Assembly: GCA_020465985.1 (NCBI GenBank)
Contig: JAANYP010003847.1
Location: 26,281-90,280, forward strand
DNA from: Centrapalus pauciflorus
Taxonomy: Eukaryota; Streptophyta; Magnoliopsida; Asterales; Asteraceae
Length of the DNA: 64,000 nucleotides
Direction: 5' to 3'
Of this stretch, positions 49,082-61,468 are shown piece by piece. The position numbers and the translations under genes are program-made. Position 1 is the stretch's first letter. Each line of letters begins with the position of its first letter. The notes beneath the pieces were generated by a model, which was given only the letters and a program-made list of their open reading frames with translations, searched no databases and had not been told where the DNA came from.

Positions 49082-50752
49082 TTATGTACCCGATCCGAGA
49101 TTGTGATTCACTTGAATCGGCGTGCTAAAGTGAGCAGTCAGCTTGGTTCCCTCCATCCCTAAGCGCTCTAGAATGTCGTAGACATACTTCGTCTGATGGA
49201 TAAACATACGCTCCTTCCTCTGTTCAACTTGCAAACCCAGAAAGAAGTTTAACTCACCCATAGCACTCATCTCAAACTTAGACTTCATAACCTTCTCAAA
49301 GTCTTTGCACATCTGCTCGTCTGATGACCTAAAAATGATATCATCGATGTACACTTGTACCAAGATAAAGTGTTCACCCTTTCTCTTCACAAACAGTGTA
49401 CTATCAATTCTTCCTCTTTCAAACCCGTTGTCTAAAAGATGAGTACATAGTGTCTCATACCACGCCCTTGGTGCTTGATGTAGTCCATACAGAGCCTTAT
49501 CAAGACGATACACTCTATCTAGATACTTTGGATCTGTAAACACGGGCGGTTGTTCCACGTACACCAGTTCCTTCACTTTGCCATAGAGAAAAGCACTCTT
49601 TACGTCCAACTGATAGACTTTAAATCCTTTGAAGGAAGCAAAAGCTAGAAACAAACGGATTGCCTCAAGCCTTGCTACTGGCGCAAATACTTCATTGTAA
49701 TTGATTCCTTCCTCTTGATTAAAACCCTTTACGACAAGTCTTGCCTTGTTGCGAGTCACAATACCCCGATCATCTCTCTTGCACTTAAAAACCGACTTGG
49801 TTCCTAATGCAACTTCTCCTCGAGGCAATGGAACTAACTCCCACACATCAAGCTTTCTGAATTGTGACATTTCTTCTTGCATCGCTTCAACCCAAGAATT
49901 GTCTTTCAGTGCCATTTGCACATTCTTCGGCTCTACTTGCGAGATGAAACATGAATACAGGCAAGTGTGAAAAGCCTCAGAGTCATTCATCATCGACAAC
50001 AACACTATGTTGTTATTCAAACTACTCCTAGTCCTCACACCCACATTCGGATTTCCTATGATACTCTCAACTGGATGATCCTTATTAATCCTCGATGTTT
50101 CTATCTCATTGACCCTAAGATTATCTCCTAAGTTTGATCCTATCTCACCTAACGGGGAAACGACTTCAGACACTACATTTTCTTCCTCATTATCACTGTC
50201 CTCAGAGTTAGAATTTGTTGTCTGATTTTCGTTTGTAGGCAACTCAGAATCATTCTCTGCTGGAGATCTATCTTCTGTTGTTGTAGGCTCAGATGTTAAT
50301 GGAAAGGACGTCCTCGGAAAACTTTGACTGTCGTCATTCAGATTCAATGACGATAAGTCATGTTCGATTGTACCTGCACTTCCATCCAAAGGAATGTTAA
50401 ATGATTCAAACAGTTTGTCATAATCAAAAATCCATTCCGGACCAGTTTGGGGTTCATGTGTATAACTTGTTACCTCAATGTTATACACAATCTCTACCGT
50501 ACCATTTGATTTGTTAAAATCCCTTTTGTTTGGTGAGTTCGGCACATAACCTAGGAAATAACCTTCGTCAGCCTTTTCACCAAACTTTGGTTGATGTTTT
50601 GTTTTCATTAACGTACATGGTACCCCAAACGGTTCAAAGCCAGTTAAATTTTGTGGCCTTTTATTCAAAAGTTCATAATAGGTTTTGCTCAATGATTTGT
50701 CAGTAAGGACCTGGTTAAAACATGACAAGCGGTATTCACTGCCTCCCCCCAA
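49082..50752 (-). pseudogene. pol: pol of element E: integrase end, linker and reverse transcriptase
   Basis: 556 codons open. The first part is the integrase C-terminal region (TYYELLNKRPQNLTGFEPFG ... ADEGYFLGY). A Ser/Glu/Asn-rich linker follows, then RVT_2 RT with RLVVKGFNQEEG, QLDVKSAFLYG, and YIDD in QVYIDDIIFRSS. The initial residues before TYYELL are out of frame with 50871-50689, so a shift lies near 50700-50750. Confidence 0.9.
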
Positions 50753-51760
50753 AACATGGTAGGAAGCTTGGAATCCGAGAGCATGGTCCTTGCTGCCTCA
50801 ATCAAAATCCTGTTTTTCCGTTCTGCCACCCCATTTTGTTGTGGCTCATAAGGTGCACCAAATTGATGCATTATGCCTTTTGATAGGCAATATACACCAA
50901 TTACTGTGTTTTTAAATTCCGTTCCGTTATCACTCCTGAGACGTTTTACCCGCGTCCCATAGGAGTTTTCGACTTGGTCTAAGAACCCGATTAGCTTGGC
51001 AGTTGTCTCGTCCTTCGTACCTAAAAAGAAAACCCATGAAAATCATGAGTAATCATCAGTAATAACTAAATAGTACCAACTACCACCTATATTCCTTTTT
51101 TTGATTGGTCCGAACAGGTCCATATGCAACAAACTGAAAGTGGCAGATATAGAGTTCTGAGTCTTGGACTTGTGTGCCTTCTTGTGTTGTTTTCCTTTCT
51201 TGCACGGTACACATTTATCTTCAAACTGAAAACTCTTCATTGGAACACCTTGCACCAGTCCATTCTTAGTGATGTAGTTCATTTTCTTAGGTGCAAGTGT
51301 GCCATGCGTCTGTGCCATAAAACAGATTCGGTCTCTAAAGCTTTTGATAGAAGACATATTGGTCCCATCAAAGATTCCGGTTTATTCATGTCTAGCATGT
51401 ACAGGTCATTCTTCCTTGGGGCCCTTATCAGTATCCACTTTCAGGTACTTTAAATCCCGGTTTTAGCACTAACGCCTCAGTATCAGTGAAAATCACTGAG
51501 TTATTCTTATCACAGATTTGAGATACACTAATGAGATTGTGATCAAGTTTATCAAAGTGATAAGCTTGATCCAGTTTGATAGTCCCATTAGTGACCACTC
51601 CAGTACCGGTGATATTTCCTCCTTTGTTACCAGCGAATGATACAAATCCCCTATTCCCTCCCTTGAAGTCTGTGAGTAGACTTCTTTCCCCAGTCATGTG
51701 CCTAGAGCAACCACTGTCTACGAACCACTTGTTGTTTAAACCTGTAGTTATCTCCTGCAC
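50689..51760 (-). pseudogene. pol: pol of element E: protease, pre-integrase and integrase core
   Basis: 51760-51428: NKWFVDSGCSRHMTG (protease / pre-integrase start) and HNLISVSQICDK. 51357-51043: a zinc region with CVPCKKGKQ and integrase Asp in LLHMDLFGPI. A TGA near 51045 replaces Trp after TDDYS. 50871-50689: the PQQNGVAERKNRILIEAA motif with catalytic Glu. The segment between (LRSDNGTEF) is readable near 50915-50950. Confidence 0.88.
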
Positions 51761-51775
51761 ATGAAAGAAAAGAGG

Positions 51776-52857
51776 TTAGTTATCACGGGGAACCCAAGCC
51801 ATGACTGACTTGGTAATACGATTCTCATCCACATACGTGAACTCCTTCAAATACCCATCTCTCCGTTCAGGTGACTTGGGTGTTTGATTGAGAGCCTGTT
51901 GTGGTGTAGAGTGATTTAAGTTCACCCTCGGCCTTTGTGTAGGCATTTGCTGTGGAGCCCTTGAATAATTTTGATTATAAGGCATTTCCGAGTGATATCC
52001 CTGGGCTCTAACTGGTGTCTGATGTCTTACAGGAGTGTGTGACCTAACCAGAGTGTAAGCTCTTCTAGGTGTAGTACTCCTATAATTTTGTTGAGGTCCT
52101 GACCTAGATTGATTAGGGACTCTATTTGGTGAATTAGTCCTAACCACTTCGTTTGGTCTACCTGATACAGGTGTGTGTTTCACAGCAATCTTTGGTGTGG
52201 CTTGCACAATTTTCTCGGTGTTTTGACAACCATTGTGCTTGCTACACTTGAAGAAGGTTTATGTTGTTCCGGCTTTCCATTTTTAGGTGTAGATTCTACC
52301 TTCCTATGTGGACAACTAGAAGCAACATGACCCTTTTCATGACATCGAAAACAAGACATTTTATCAATTGATTTCTTATGCGTGCCCTTTGACTTAGGTG
52401 TCTCACCAGTGTCATGTTCTTTCGGCTCAACTATAGTGACTGTTTCTTCTTTCTGATTATTAAAGTCAGGTTTGGCTTCTCCTACAATCTTATCACTAGA
52501 AGACGGCACAAATTTGACTTTCTTAATCTTGGCATTATTATTAGTCACCTTAATTTCTTTATCCTTAACATATTCAGACATAGGTTCAGATGCTACCTCT
52601 GATTCAACTGGTTTATCAGTTTTATCCTGAGGCTGAGGCACATAGTTATCATTGAAAGGTGGAGGACTCTCATTATACCCTAAACCTACAGATTTCTTAG
52701 ACTGACGCTGTGCATCTAAGATCTTCCCTAGGTTTAGTGAAGAGTTCCTAAACTTTTCTAGTTTACTATTCACCTTTGCAACCTTAACCTTAGCTTCAGC
52801 TAGCTCTCCCTCATTAATCTTAAGCTCTTTGGTCAACGCCTCAACATGTTCATACAT
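51776..52857 (-). pseudogene. gag: gag extension of element E with second zinc knuckle
   Basis: 52857-52180 starts with a coiled coil (ALTKELKINEGELAEAKVKV). It has a charged region and a CX2CX4HX4C knuckle (CFRCHEKGHVASSC). A frame change near 52190 leads to 52207-51776, rich in Arg/Thr/Pro with repeated TPVR motifs. This is the copia extended Gag tail. Separate start codons here are probably not used. Confidence 0.78.
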
Positions 52858-52875
52858 TAGTTCTATTCTAACACA

Positions 52876-54639
52876 CTACTCACTCAACTTGTCCTTTAGA
52901 ACTATGACATCTTGTGCATCTGCCTTAAGCTTATTTCTAAGATCTTCTTTTATATCTAAGAGACTAGCATTGTCCGATTTTAAGGATTCATTTTGAGCAG
53001 TTAGATTAGTATGTGTTTCTAGCACTAAATTTAATCTACCATTAGTAGTAGCACAGAAAGCACATAAATCACGGAATGTAGAGGAGTTCAGAATTACCTT
53101 TGCGTGAGCTGATTCCACATTTGCCATTTGTGCAGCAAACTCTAGAATTGTCTGACTTTCTGACTTCTCTACTAGCACAGGACTGGTATCATTCTGGTTT
53201 CGGTCCTCTGCTTCTTCCTCTGCTCCGACACTTCCAGTCTCTGTTACCTCAGCCATGAAGGCTCTAGCATTAGACTCTGGATGTGTACTCCAGTCGTATG
53301 TTTCATCAAGCTGTCTGTCAGATGTGACATTGGTTAACAGACCAGCTATGTTTGCCTGATTACTTGAACTACCCGGCTGATATCTCCCCTGAGATTGATT
53401 CTGGTATTGGTTCTGGTAGTTCTCAACTTTAGGTCTTTCACATTCTCTAGCAAAATGTCCTAACCCTTGGCAGTTGTAGCACTTAACTTTGGATTTGTCA
53501 AACCCAATCTTATTGCTGCTGACATTTAGATTTCTGTCCGTCCTCTTGATGAATCTCTTGACTCGCTGAGTCACCATGTCCAGTTGCCATTGAAGATCCA
53601 TCTCCTCTAAATCATCAGGATCTACCTGATCATAATCTTCATCCCATAGAGCAGGATCGTTGATTTTCCCTTGAACGCAATTGCCATAGGCGGCCACAAA
53701 TGAAGCCAAAAGATTTAGATGATCTTCAACTGATTTTGCGCTCATTGGCATCCTTGAGTATCCTTGAGACATATATGCAGACAGAGTTGGCTTTTCTTCC
53801 GGTCTGGAGTACCCTAAGAAAGCCCGGCTCCTTGAGTCATCTACTTCAACTGGAGTCGTTGTTTCACCCGTAAAGAATGTTGTAGCCGTCTTCAATTCAC
53901 TTGCCGCTGAAGGTTTGGACTTCCCAAAATACATATCCGGATCTTGTACTTGGTCATACTCCCGCTCCTTCTTTAACAATTGAAAGTTATACGCTCTCAG
54001 CGTTCCAATGACTCCTTCTAGATTTAGAGTCTCATATTTATCTTCATCATGCTTTATCAGCGCCACATACATCTCCCATTTGGCTGGTAAAGCATCTAGA
54101 ATTTTCTCAATCTTCTCTAACTCACGATACTCGACATCGTGGTTGTCTAATTCAGTCAACAGGTGATAGAACCTATTAATGGTCTCATCCAGCTTTTCGT
54201 TTTTCAAAGCCTTGAAAATAGCGAACTGCTGCTTGAGCATTTCTGTTCTACCTTTTCTAACCCTTGGATTTCCTTCACACCTTTTCTCAAGTGCATCCCA
54301 CAACTCTTTTGCTGTTCGTTGATTTCGAAATGTGTGCAGGATCTCCTGAGGTAAAGCCATTCGAATAATCGAGAATGCTCGGTTCTTGGACTCATATAAC
54401 TTCTTATCATCATCCTTCATCATTTGATATGATAAGACTCGTTGACGTCCCTCAACTTCTATTGTAGGTGGAATGTATCCCTCGTCGATACAAATCCACA
54501 TTCTCATATTATTGAATCGAGCGAAGTCGGCGAACCTATCCTTCCACCAATAATAATATTCTAATTTCATCAACTTAGGTGGAGAATTTGTCTTTCCGAC
54601 CTCATGGTTCATTTCAATAAACCTTTGTAAACTTGTCAT
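52876..54639 (-). CDS. gag: gag of element E
   Basis: 587 codons, starting MTSLQRFIEMNHEVGKTNSP. A Gag core of the UBN2/DUF4219 type (YYWWKDRFADFARF; KELWDALEKRCEG) occupies ~1-250. A CX2CX4HX4C knuckle CYNCQGLGHFAREC lies near residue 393. A Gln/Asn-rich segment and a coiled coil reach the stop. The stop TGA (52876) may be a mutation, because a homologous coiled coil continues downstream in the next frame piece. Gag assembles the RNA-containing particle. Confidence 0.9.
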   Translation of the reverse strand: MTSLQRFIEMNHEVGKTNSPPKLMKLEYYYWWKDRFADFARFNNMRMWICIDEGYIPPTIEVEGRQRVLSYQMMKDDDKKLYESKNRAFSIIRMALPQEILHTFRNQRTAKELWDALEKRCEGNPRVRKGRTEMLKQQFAIFKALKNEKLDETINRFYHLLTELDNHDVEYRELEKIEKILDALPAKWEMYVALIKHDEDKYETLNLEGVIGTLRAYNFQLLKKEREYDQVQDPDMYFGKSKPSAASELKTATTFFTGETTTPVEVDDSRSRAFLGYSRPEEKPTLSAYMSQGYSRMPMSAKSVEDHLNLLASFVAAYGNCVQGKINDPALWDEDYDQVDPDDLEEMDLQWQLDMVTQRVKRFIKRTDRNLNVSSNKIGFDKSKVKCYNCQGLGHFARECERPKVENYQNQYQNQSQGRYQPGSSSNQANIAGLLTNVTSDRQLDETYDWSTHPESNARAFMAEVTETGSVGAEEEAEDRNQNDTSPVLVEKSESQTILEFAAQMANVESAHAKVILNSSTFRDLCAFCATTNGRLNLVLETHTNLTAQNESLKSDNASLLDIKEDLRNKLKADAQDVIVLKDKLSE

Positions 54640-55217
54640 TGTTTCGTAAAAGTTTGAATTTAAAACTTAATTAATTTAATTCGAAATTAATTTAAATTAA
54701 TACTTTCGAACTTGAGGAAGTTCAAATTTAATTAATTTTAAATTTGTTTGAAATTAAATTTGAAATTAAGTTTGAACTTCAACCAAATTCGAAATATTTG
54801 ACAAATTCGAAGGTATTACCAAATTCGAATTCTTAAATTCGAATATAGTGAAATTCGAAAATGGGCAAATTCGAATCAATCAACTAAAATCAAATCAAAC
54901 CCTAAAATAACTTCGACAGGAGCGTATTTTCTGACAAAATCGAATTATGAATAAACCCTAATACCCCCTTGATGTTCGAGCGCCGCAAGTTCGAAAAACG
55001 GCTAAAAGTTCGAATTTTTTCAACTTTTCAGATTAAACCAAAGTTTTTAGGATTAAAAACTTTGATTTCGACCAAAAATGTTGAACTAATATGAACTTTT
55101 TCCCGATATCTTGCTTGTAAAACTCGAAATCTATCCAAAAACGTGATTTGACCGTCCAAAAACGTCAAGAAACCACAGATGTTACTTGTGAACACGAAGA
55201 ACACCACGGACAACCTG
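54640..55217 (-). other. 5' leader of element E
   Basis: Non-coding. 54690-54990 is rich in TTCGAA / AATTCG words, as in the LTR and spacer of D and E and the LTR of C. Nothing else is seen. Confidence 0.6.
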
Positions 55218-55229
55218 GCTCTGATACCA
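55218..55229 (-). promoter_or_regulatory. Primer binding site of element E (tRNA-iMet)
   Basis: The minus strand reads TGGTATCAGAGC, two bases after the LTR end; an exact initiator tRNA-Met complement. Confidence 0.93.
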
Positions 55230-55231
55230 CT

Positions 55232-55812
55232 TGAAAGGTCACCTGACTACGGATCCTATATTGACGCGACACCTGCCAACGAGTGCGGAATCCTCGTTAG
55301 CGGCTTGACGGATAGACCACGCACACCGAAACACGGAGACTAGCACAGTGATAGACGAACAACGGATCGTCCCAACACGATGATTCTCTCCACACGAAAC
55401 TCTCTGAATGCTAGCAAGTTCGAGATCGCCCTTTGCACTAATCGCTCTGAAATTCTGCAAAAGTCTCATAATTAATCGAATTAATCCTTAATTATACTGC
55501 CCAGTTCGAATTTGTCTAGGACAAGTTCGAACATGGCCCAAGGCCTTTTCGAACTTGTCCTCTAATCAAATTTGAACCTTTGCCTTCAAACTTATCTTTG
55601 AACTTATCTTTGAACTTATCTTTGAACTTATGTTTGAACTTATTGTAATACATTACACTGAGTTCAAACATATATACAATTAATATCAAACATATATAAA
55701 CAAACATATAACAAACATATAACAACTACTTGTTACTGTATAATAATAGTCATTGACTTTTACAAAATATGTCTATACTTAGACTGCTATCGTCACCCAG
55801 GGTGTACTAACA
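55232..55812 (-). repeat. 5' LTR of element E
   Basis: 581 bp. On the minus strand TGTTAGTACACCCTGGGTGA ... GGTGACCTTTCA. It has four to five TTTGAACTTATC units (55596-55645) where the 3' LTR has fewer, explaining the 24-bp length difference. Confidence 0.94.
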
Positions 55813-56309
55813 GGTATCCCAAAGACTAAAGTCTTGAACTAACAGGATATTCAGATTCTGATTTTGTAGGCTGCAGGCTAGACAGAAAAAGCACAACAGG
55901 TGGGTATCAACTTCTTGGTGGTAAGTTGATAAGTTGGTGTAGCAAGAAGCAGAACTCAGTTTCTACTTCTACTACTGAAGCTGAGTATATTGCTGCTGGA
56001 AGCTGCTGTGGGCAGATTCTGTGGATGCAGCATCAGCTTGAAGACTATGGTCTTGTATATAGGAAGACTCCTATTCTGTGTCACAATACAAGTGTCATAG
56101 CTATCTCCAACAATCCAGTATTTCATTCCAGAACAAAGCATATTGAAGTCAGACATCACTTCATCAGGGATCACATCCAGAAAGGTAATGTGGAGGTAAG
56201 TTTCATTTCCACAGATGAACAGCTTGCAGACATTTTCACCAAGCCTCTTGATGAAAACAGGTTTAATTACCTTGTCAGCAAGCTGGGCATGTTAAACAAA
56301 AGTGATTAA
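55813..56309 (+). pseudogene. pol: Element B: RNase H, resumed after E
   Basis: GGTATCCCAAAGAC restores the frame cut at 42711, then a TAA where A has a Ser codon region. From 55926 it is open: TTEAEYIAAGSCCGQILWMQ, HSRTKHIEVRHHFI, ending FNYLVSKLGMLNKSD as in A. The rejoining proves that E inserted into B. Confidence 0.93.
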
Positions 56310-56958
56310 GTGTCCTAAGTGTTCTAAGATTTTATATGTCTCACACTGCTCAAGTTTCTCTGAACAGCTTAGGCAGAACAGGCTATGCATGTTCTACACT
56401 TAGCCAAATTCTGGAAACTTGAACAGCTTGAGCGTATAACAGGTTTGACAATATCAGTTTTCATTTCAAACCTGGTCTGATGATCAAACCTTCAACCTGC
56501 TCACTCTCTCAATCTGTCATACAAGACATTGTCTAGTAACCTGATCAGCTATTGAACAAACCTGTTCTTACATAGCTGAACAGGCTGAACGAACAGCCTG
56601 AAGAATGAACAGCTTGTGATGACCCTGCTCATCACAAGTTTGACCAATAGCTTAGACCATCAGTTTTAACTACCTTTCTTCACAATTAAGTTACTTAATT
56701 TTTGTTTTTATTTAACTTAATTACTGCGGATAATGTGTCTTTACGTGTGTTAGTGATTAAAAAGGGCTCAAGTGGTCTGACAACCGTTCTGACATGGACA
56801 ACCATTCCATTTTCCGTTAACGAACATTTCAAATCAACCACCCAAACTTTTCTCTCTCATACCCACTCACATTCAAATCCTATAAATACCCCCTACTGTT
56901 TCATCTTCGTCTTCCTCACTACTTCCATAACTTCTAAAGAACCCTAAAACTCGACTAA
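56310..56958 (+). other. Spacer between pol and additional ORF in element B
   Basis: Non-coding, dense in GAACAGGCTG / GAACAGCTTG words in both orientations. Counterpart of 2768-3436 in A. A TATAAATA near 56880 precedes the ORF and could act as a TATA box; A also has TATAAATA at about 2840-2850 on its coding strand. Confidence 0.6.
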
Positions 56959-59900
56959 GTGTCCTGTGCTACTACTTTCACTACTTCCCAAATGGCTCAC
57001 CGAACTCTTCCAGTTTTTGTTGGTAACGATGTGCAAAAACACTCGTCTGTTACCACAATGCTAACTTTGAAACCTACCAACTACCTTCCAAACCTAACCA
57101 TCCCAAAGAACTATGTGGGAAAAGGAAATGACGACATGGTGGAGTTTCTGAAGGTTCGCCCCTTGAACTACGCAATGACTGCATCTCTCCTGGTGTCCTG
57201 TACCAGGAGATGGTTTATGAATTTTGGTATACCTGTTCTTATGACCCTGCTACCAAAATCATTAGGGGAACCATACTCAATGGGACTCAGACCATTAAGA
57301 TCACCACTCGTCTGATCAGGGAAGCTCTTCGTCTCCCTGTGGCTGAAACCTATGATCAGCCACAGCCTGAAGATGAACAGATGAGAAATCTACTACACTT
57401 CTGTGGAGTGTAGCAGAACCCACAGTTGGAGCTACTCTGTTTAGGAAGGATTTGTCTCCAACCTACAGTTTCGTATTTGCCTATGTGGTCATGTGCTTTA
57501 GCAGCAAAGTTGGATCATTTGACCAACTCAGCCGTGATGAGATTCCAATAGTCCAACAGCTTGTGGATGGGACTACAATCAACATGGCAAGATGGATTTT
57601 CATGAACCTGAGGAACCTGGTGCAGAAGGAAACACGTCCAGCTGCTGTTCGATATCCCAGGTTTTTAAGTCTCATTTTCAAGCATATCTGTGGTGAACAA
57701 CTATATAACTCGCAGCCTCTACTTCGTACTGCTGCATTCCATGTGATAGGGAATAGAGTTTTCTATACTCCTGTTCTCCCAAATGAACCTCCTCTGTCAA
57801 CACCAATGAGGAGGTTGCTAGGACTGGTGGAAGGACCCTCTGCTGTGAGGGTGGATCTAGAGACTGCTCCCAATGGAAAATCTAAATCTAGGGTCAAGTT
57901 TGTTAAAAAGGACCCTGGAAACGACTGAAGCTGAGCCTGTCCGCAAGAAGGCTAAAACAGCCAAGTCAAAGTCTGCCCCATCAGCCTCTGTGGCTGAGGG
58001 GGAGCAGACTTCTCACCCTGGTTCATTTGTTGAACCTGAAGCCTCTGTGGCCGGTGCCTCTGTGGCACCGGAGACTATGGAACAGGCCACCCCAACTGTT
58101 TCTGACCCATTCTCAAAACCAGTCCAAACAGAACCCATCATCTCCTCTCCACAACATCCATCATCCACCTCATCTCTCAAATCATACCAATGCAAATCCA
58201 TTGCCAAAAAGAAACAAACAGCCAAAATAGCCCAAACCAGCACCTCTATTCCCTCTCAACAGGGTTCAGTTGAAAAAGAAGCACACCCTGCTGCCTCTCC
58301 TATTTTGGGAGCAGGTTCAACACATTTGGAGCAGGCTTCACTCCAACAAGAGTCCACCCAGAGTCAGCCTAGGCCCTCTGGTTCCTCCCAACAGGAACCA
58401 GTTGTACAAAAGGAGACTACCACATCAACTATTCCAGCCTCCCAACAGGCTGAGAATATTGAAAGACAGGAGTTCACTCCACTCCATACTGAGTCCACAC
58501 AGTCTCCTCCCCATACTTCTTTACACCCTGAGCCTGCACGAGGTGCCAAACCTGCTGGATTAGACCATCCAGTAGATCAGCCTCCAACTTCTGCTCCTCA
58601 TGATACAGCTGTTCTAGACCAAACAGTTGCCGACGGACCAACAACCCAAGCTGATGAACCTCAGGGATCATACCATCCCTCTGGTGAGGCTGCTCCTGTC
58701 ATGCAAACTCCATCAGCAGGTTTCACCACTGCTGATGTTGAAATGCACATTCCATCTCCCAATGATGAGGTACCTTTAAACCAAGGTGCTGCAGAGGGAA
58801 CAACCTCTGGCCTTAGTGAAGGTGCTGCAACACAAGCAGCATCTGAAAGGCTACCAACCTCTACCCCTTCTCCTGATGAAGCAGCTACAGCCACTGCTGA
58901 AGGACCTATCGACCCCTCCAAGCTGGGCCAGATTACTTTTGCCCAGGCTATGGAGCTTTTGTCCAAAGTAACCCTTCCCTCTGCATCACATCCCAAGACA
59001 CCTGCCTCATCATCATCATCTCATTCATCCCCATCTACTCAATCCAAACAGTCTACCCATACTCCTTCTTCCCCCAAAGATCTTCCTTTGAAGGATCAGC
59101 TTTCCTTGTTGACCATCAAAGTTGGATCTCTGGAAAACTCCATGACTTCTCTACCATCCATCATCTCAGACTCTGTGTCTGCCCAATTTCAGGGGTTCTT
59201 TGATCTGTTCAAGTACTCCTTTCCATCCACTCCCCAAGCTAACCACTCCTCATAGCTGCTTGCACTTACTGCACAGCTGCAAAATATCTCCACTTCCCTC
59301 TCCTCAATTCTTTCACACCAACAGGACCCCGTGTCCTCCATGACAGCCATATCCCAACAACTGTCAACTCTCCTCACTACTTGAACTACTACTCTTCCTA
59401 CCACATTGGACAGCCTAAACAGTCTAATAGTCTCTCTATCAAATTCTGTGTCAGCAAACCTTGATGATGTGTAGGACTCTCTTGAGTTACATCTCTCACA
59501 GCTTCAAAGTTTGCTATTCATAGCTTCTGGTAGAGAAATCTTCTTAAGCTGACCTCTATTGTTGATTCACAATCATCCTCTCTTCAAACCTGTCTCTCCC
59601 AACTAGCAGAGGTGAAGGACAATCTGGATTTCTTAGTGCATAGTCTGGTTGGCCCCAAGCCTGCTGAATTCGTTTATTCAGGCAGACCTGGTGTTGAAGG
59701 TGCTGGTCCATCTCCTTCAAAGGGGGAGAAGTTGTCTGCCTCGAAGACTAAGTCTAAGGGGGAGAAAACTTCTTCTCCTAAGGAGAAAACAACATCTAAT
59801 GGTCAAACAGCAGGTGCATCTACTTCTTCTCCTAAGGAGAAAACTTCTTCTCCTAAGGGGGAGGAATCCATTCCTGAGGACAGGCCAAGTGGTAAAAGGA

Positions 59901-61114
59901 GGCATCTGATTCTGGAAGAAGAAGAAGAGGAAGAAGAGGAAGATATTCCTGAAACTGTTCCCATCACAACAGCTAAAGGAAAAGAAAAAGCAATTGCTGA
60001 CCCTGATCACCAGAAAGCAGCGCAGCTAAAGTTTGACAAGGCAAGGGCTAAAGAAATGAGTGTCTCTATGGAGAAATATTATGAGTTCAGAGATGAACAG
60101 CTCAAAGCCCTGGAAAAGTTAAGAAAAGAAGAAGCATCTGCCAAAGCTGCCAGATCCTTTGCTCTCAAAGAGGCAAGCAAAATCAAAATGCCTTCTTTAG
60201 AGGTGCAAAGGAAACTGCTTGAAGCTGCTAAGGAGTCAGCAACTGAAAAGGAAGGTGGTAAGGAACAGGGTGCTCAAGTCTCAGTGACCAAATCCAAACA
60301 AGCATCCTCTGCAAGAGCCCAGTTCCACTTTGACAACTTGGCAAGGAAGAAGTTCTTTGATGTTGCTGATAGAAGACTTGCCAAGGAATCTATTGTCAAA
60401 GCTGTCCCCATATCTAGAAAAGGCAAATAGTGGAAATTGCAAATAACCAGAATGGGTGCAACAGGCCCAGAACTGGAATCTTATGACTACACTGATGTTG
60501 CACAAATGGGGTATAGGGAATCGGTTGAGTTGGCAGTTGACCTGAGCCAGTCTAAGTCTGAAACGGCTAAGACTATCAGGACATATGTCAAGAAGCTGAT
60601 TGAGAGAGTGAAAGATCTTGGCCTGATTTCAGAAGAACAATCTCAGGGTGTCTCTGTGACTTACCCCAAAATAAAGGCCAAGAGGAATGGAAAGGATTCA
60701 GAGCTGGAGGAAATCCTGGTCTTAATTGAACAAGGTGACTATGCAGTAGAGATCAAGGGAGTTGAGTACAGCCTGCCCAAAGGAGTAGAATTTGAAGAAG
60801 GCAAGCTGATTGAGGAACCTGAGTTGGGGGCATTTTTTGTAGATCCCCTAACACAGAAGAAGTGCTTTCAGAGAGCATCAGACCTACACAAAGTCGGTCT
60901 CAAGCAGCTTGTAGCATTCAGACTTGCAAATTCCTTCAGGCAATCCATTAAGTGGAAAGCAACCATCTGGGATCAGCTCAGACGCTTCTATAAAAGAGGG
61001 GAGATTCAGCATCCCAATTTTATGTTCCTCAGAGTTGAAATACAAGACTTGGAGGAAAACAGGGATGAGCTGGAAAGAATGTTTGAAGAAGGTTTGCCAC
61101 CACCACTGTCATGA
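56959..61114 (+). pseudogene. Additional ORF of element B (env-like position), broken
   Basis: Starts MSCATTFTTSQMAHR. The N-terminal domain (IPKNYVGKGNDDMVEFLK) shifts frame near 57190 and 57410. 57873-59255 holds the Pro/Ser/Gln/Thr-rich region and the start of a coiled coil. TAG at 59253-59255 corresponds to the TAG at 506-508 in A. Further private stops and a shift follow. 59612-60430 holds basic KGEKTSSPKEK repeats, an acidic run and Lys/Glu coiled coil. 60437-61114 is a C-terminal globular segment. Total about 4.1 kb. No membrane span or signal peptide recognised. Function unknown. Confidence 0.8.
59720..59870 (+). repeat. Purine-tract repeats inside the additional ORF of B
   Basis: AAGGGGGAGAA and AAGGAGAAAAC recur five or six times (near 59720, 59757, 59780, 59834, 59856), encoding KGEK/PKEK motifs. 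They resemble the polypurine tract of the family. A has the matching CTTCTCCCCCTTT at 6-18. Confidence 0.75.
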
Positions 61115-61468
61115 AGTCCACCTACTGTCTGAGTAGGTGAAGAATGGAAGATGTCCATCTGTTGGACAGGCTTGCCATTATCTACTCCCAAAATCAACAG
61201 TCCAAATTGTTGAACTCTCTTGTACATTAGTTGTACTTAGTTGCATCAGTTGTAACTTTTATTTTTACATCAGTTGTAATATACACTAGTACATTAGTTG
61301 TACTTTTGTAAAAACATATGTTGTTTATGTAATCAAAATCAGTATATATAAACTGATCTTTTACTTTACTTGAATGTTGTAATTTCATTTCAGCAAAATG
61401 TATTGTAAAAATGTATAGTGATTATTGATTAAATCAGCTTAGACTGATTGTTGCAAATAGTGGAAGAT
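61115..61468 (+). other. 3' untranslated region and polypurine tract of element B
   Basis: Contains several TTAGTTGTA / CAGTTGTAA tandem words (61208-61310). It ends AATAGTGGAAGA just before the 3' LTR, the likely polypurine tract. Confidence 0.65.

Larger units (their letters stand above)
42712..55812 (-). mobile_element. Element E: copia element with additional ORF, inside RNase H of B
   Basis: GGTAT flanks it (42707-42711 and 55813-55817). LTRs of 557 bp (left, 3') and 581 bp (right, 5') differ at about 14 sites by eye plus 24 bp of extra tandem units. Minus-strand order: 5' LTR, primer site, gag, PR-INT-RT-RNase H, 2.1-kb spacer, additional ORF, polypurine tract, 3' LTR. It is a relative of D, sharing LTR start, spacer and ORF. 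Frames of pol and aORF are broken. Confidence 0.95.
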
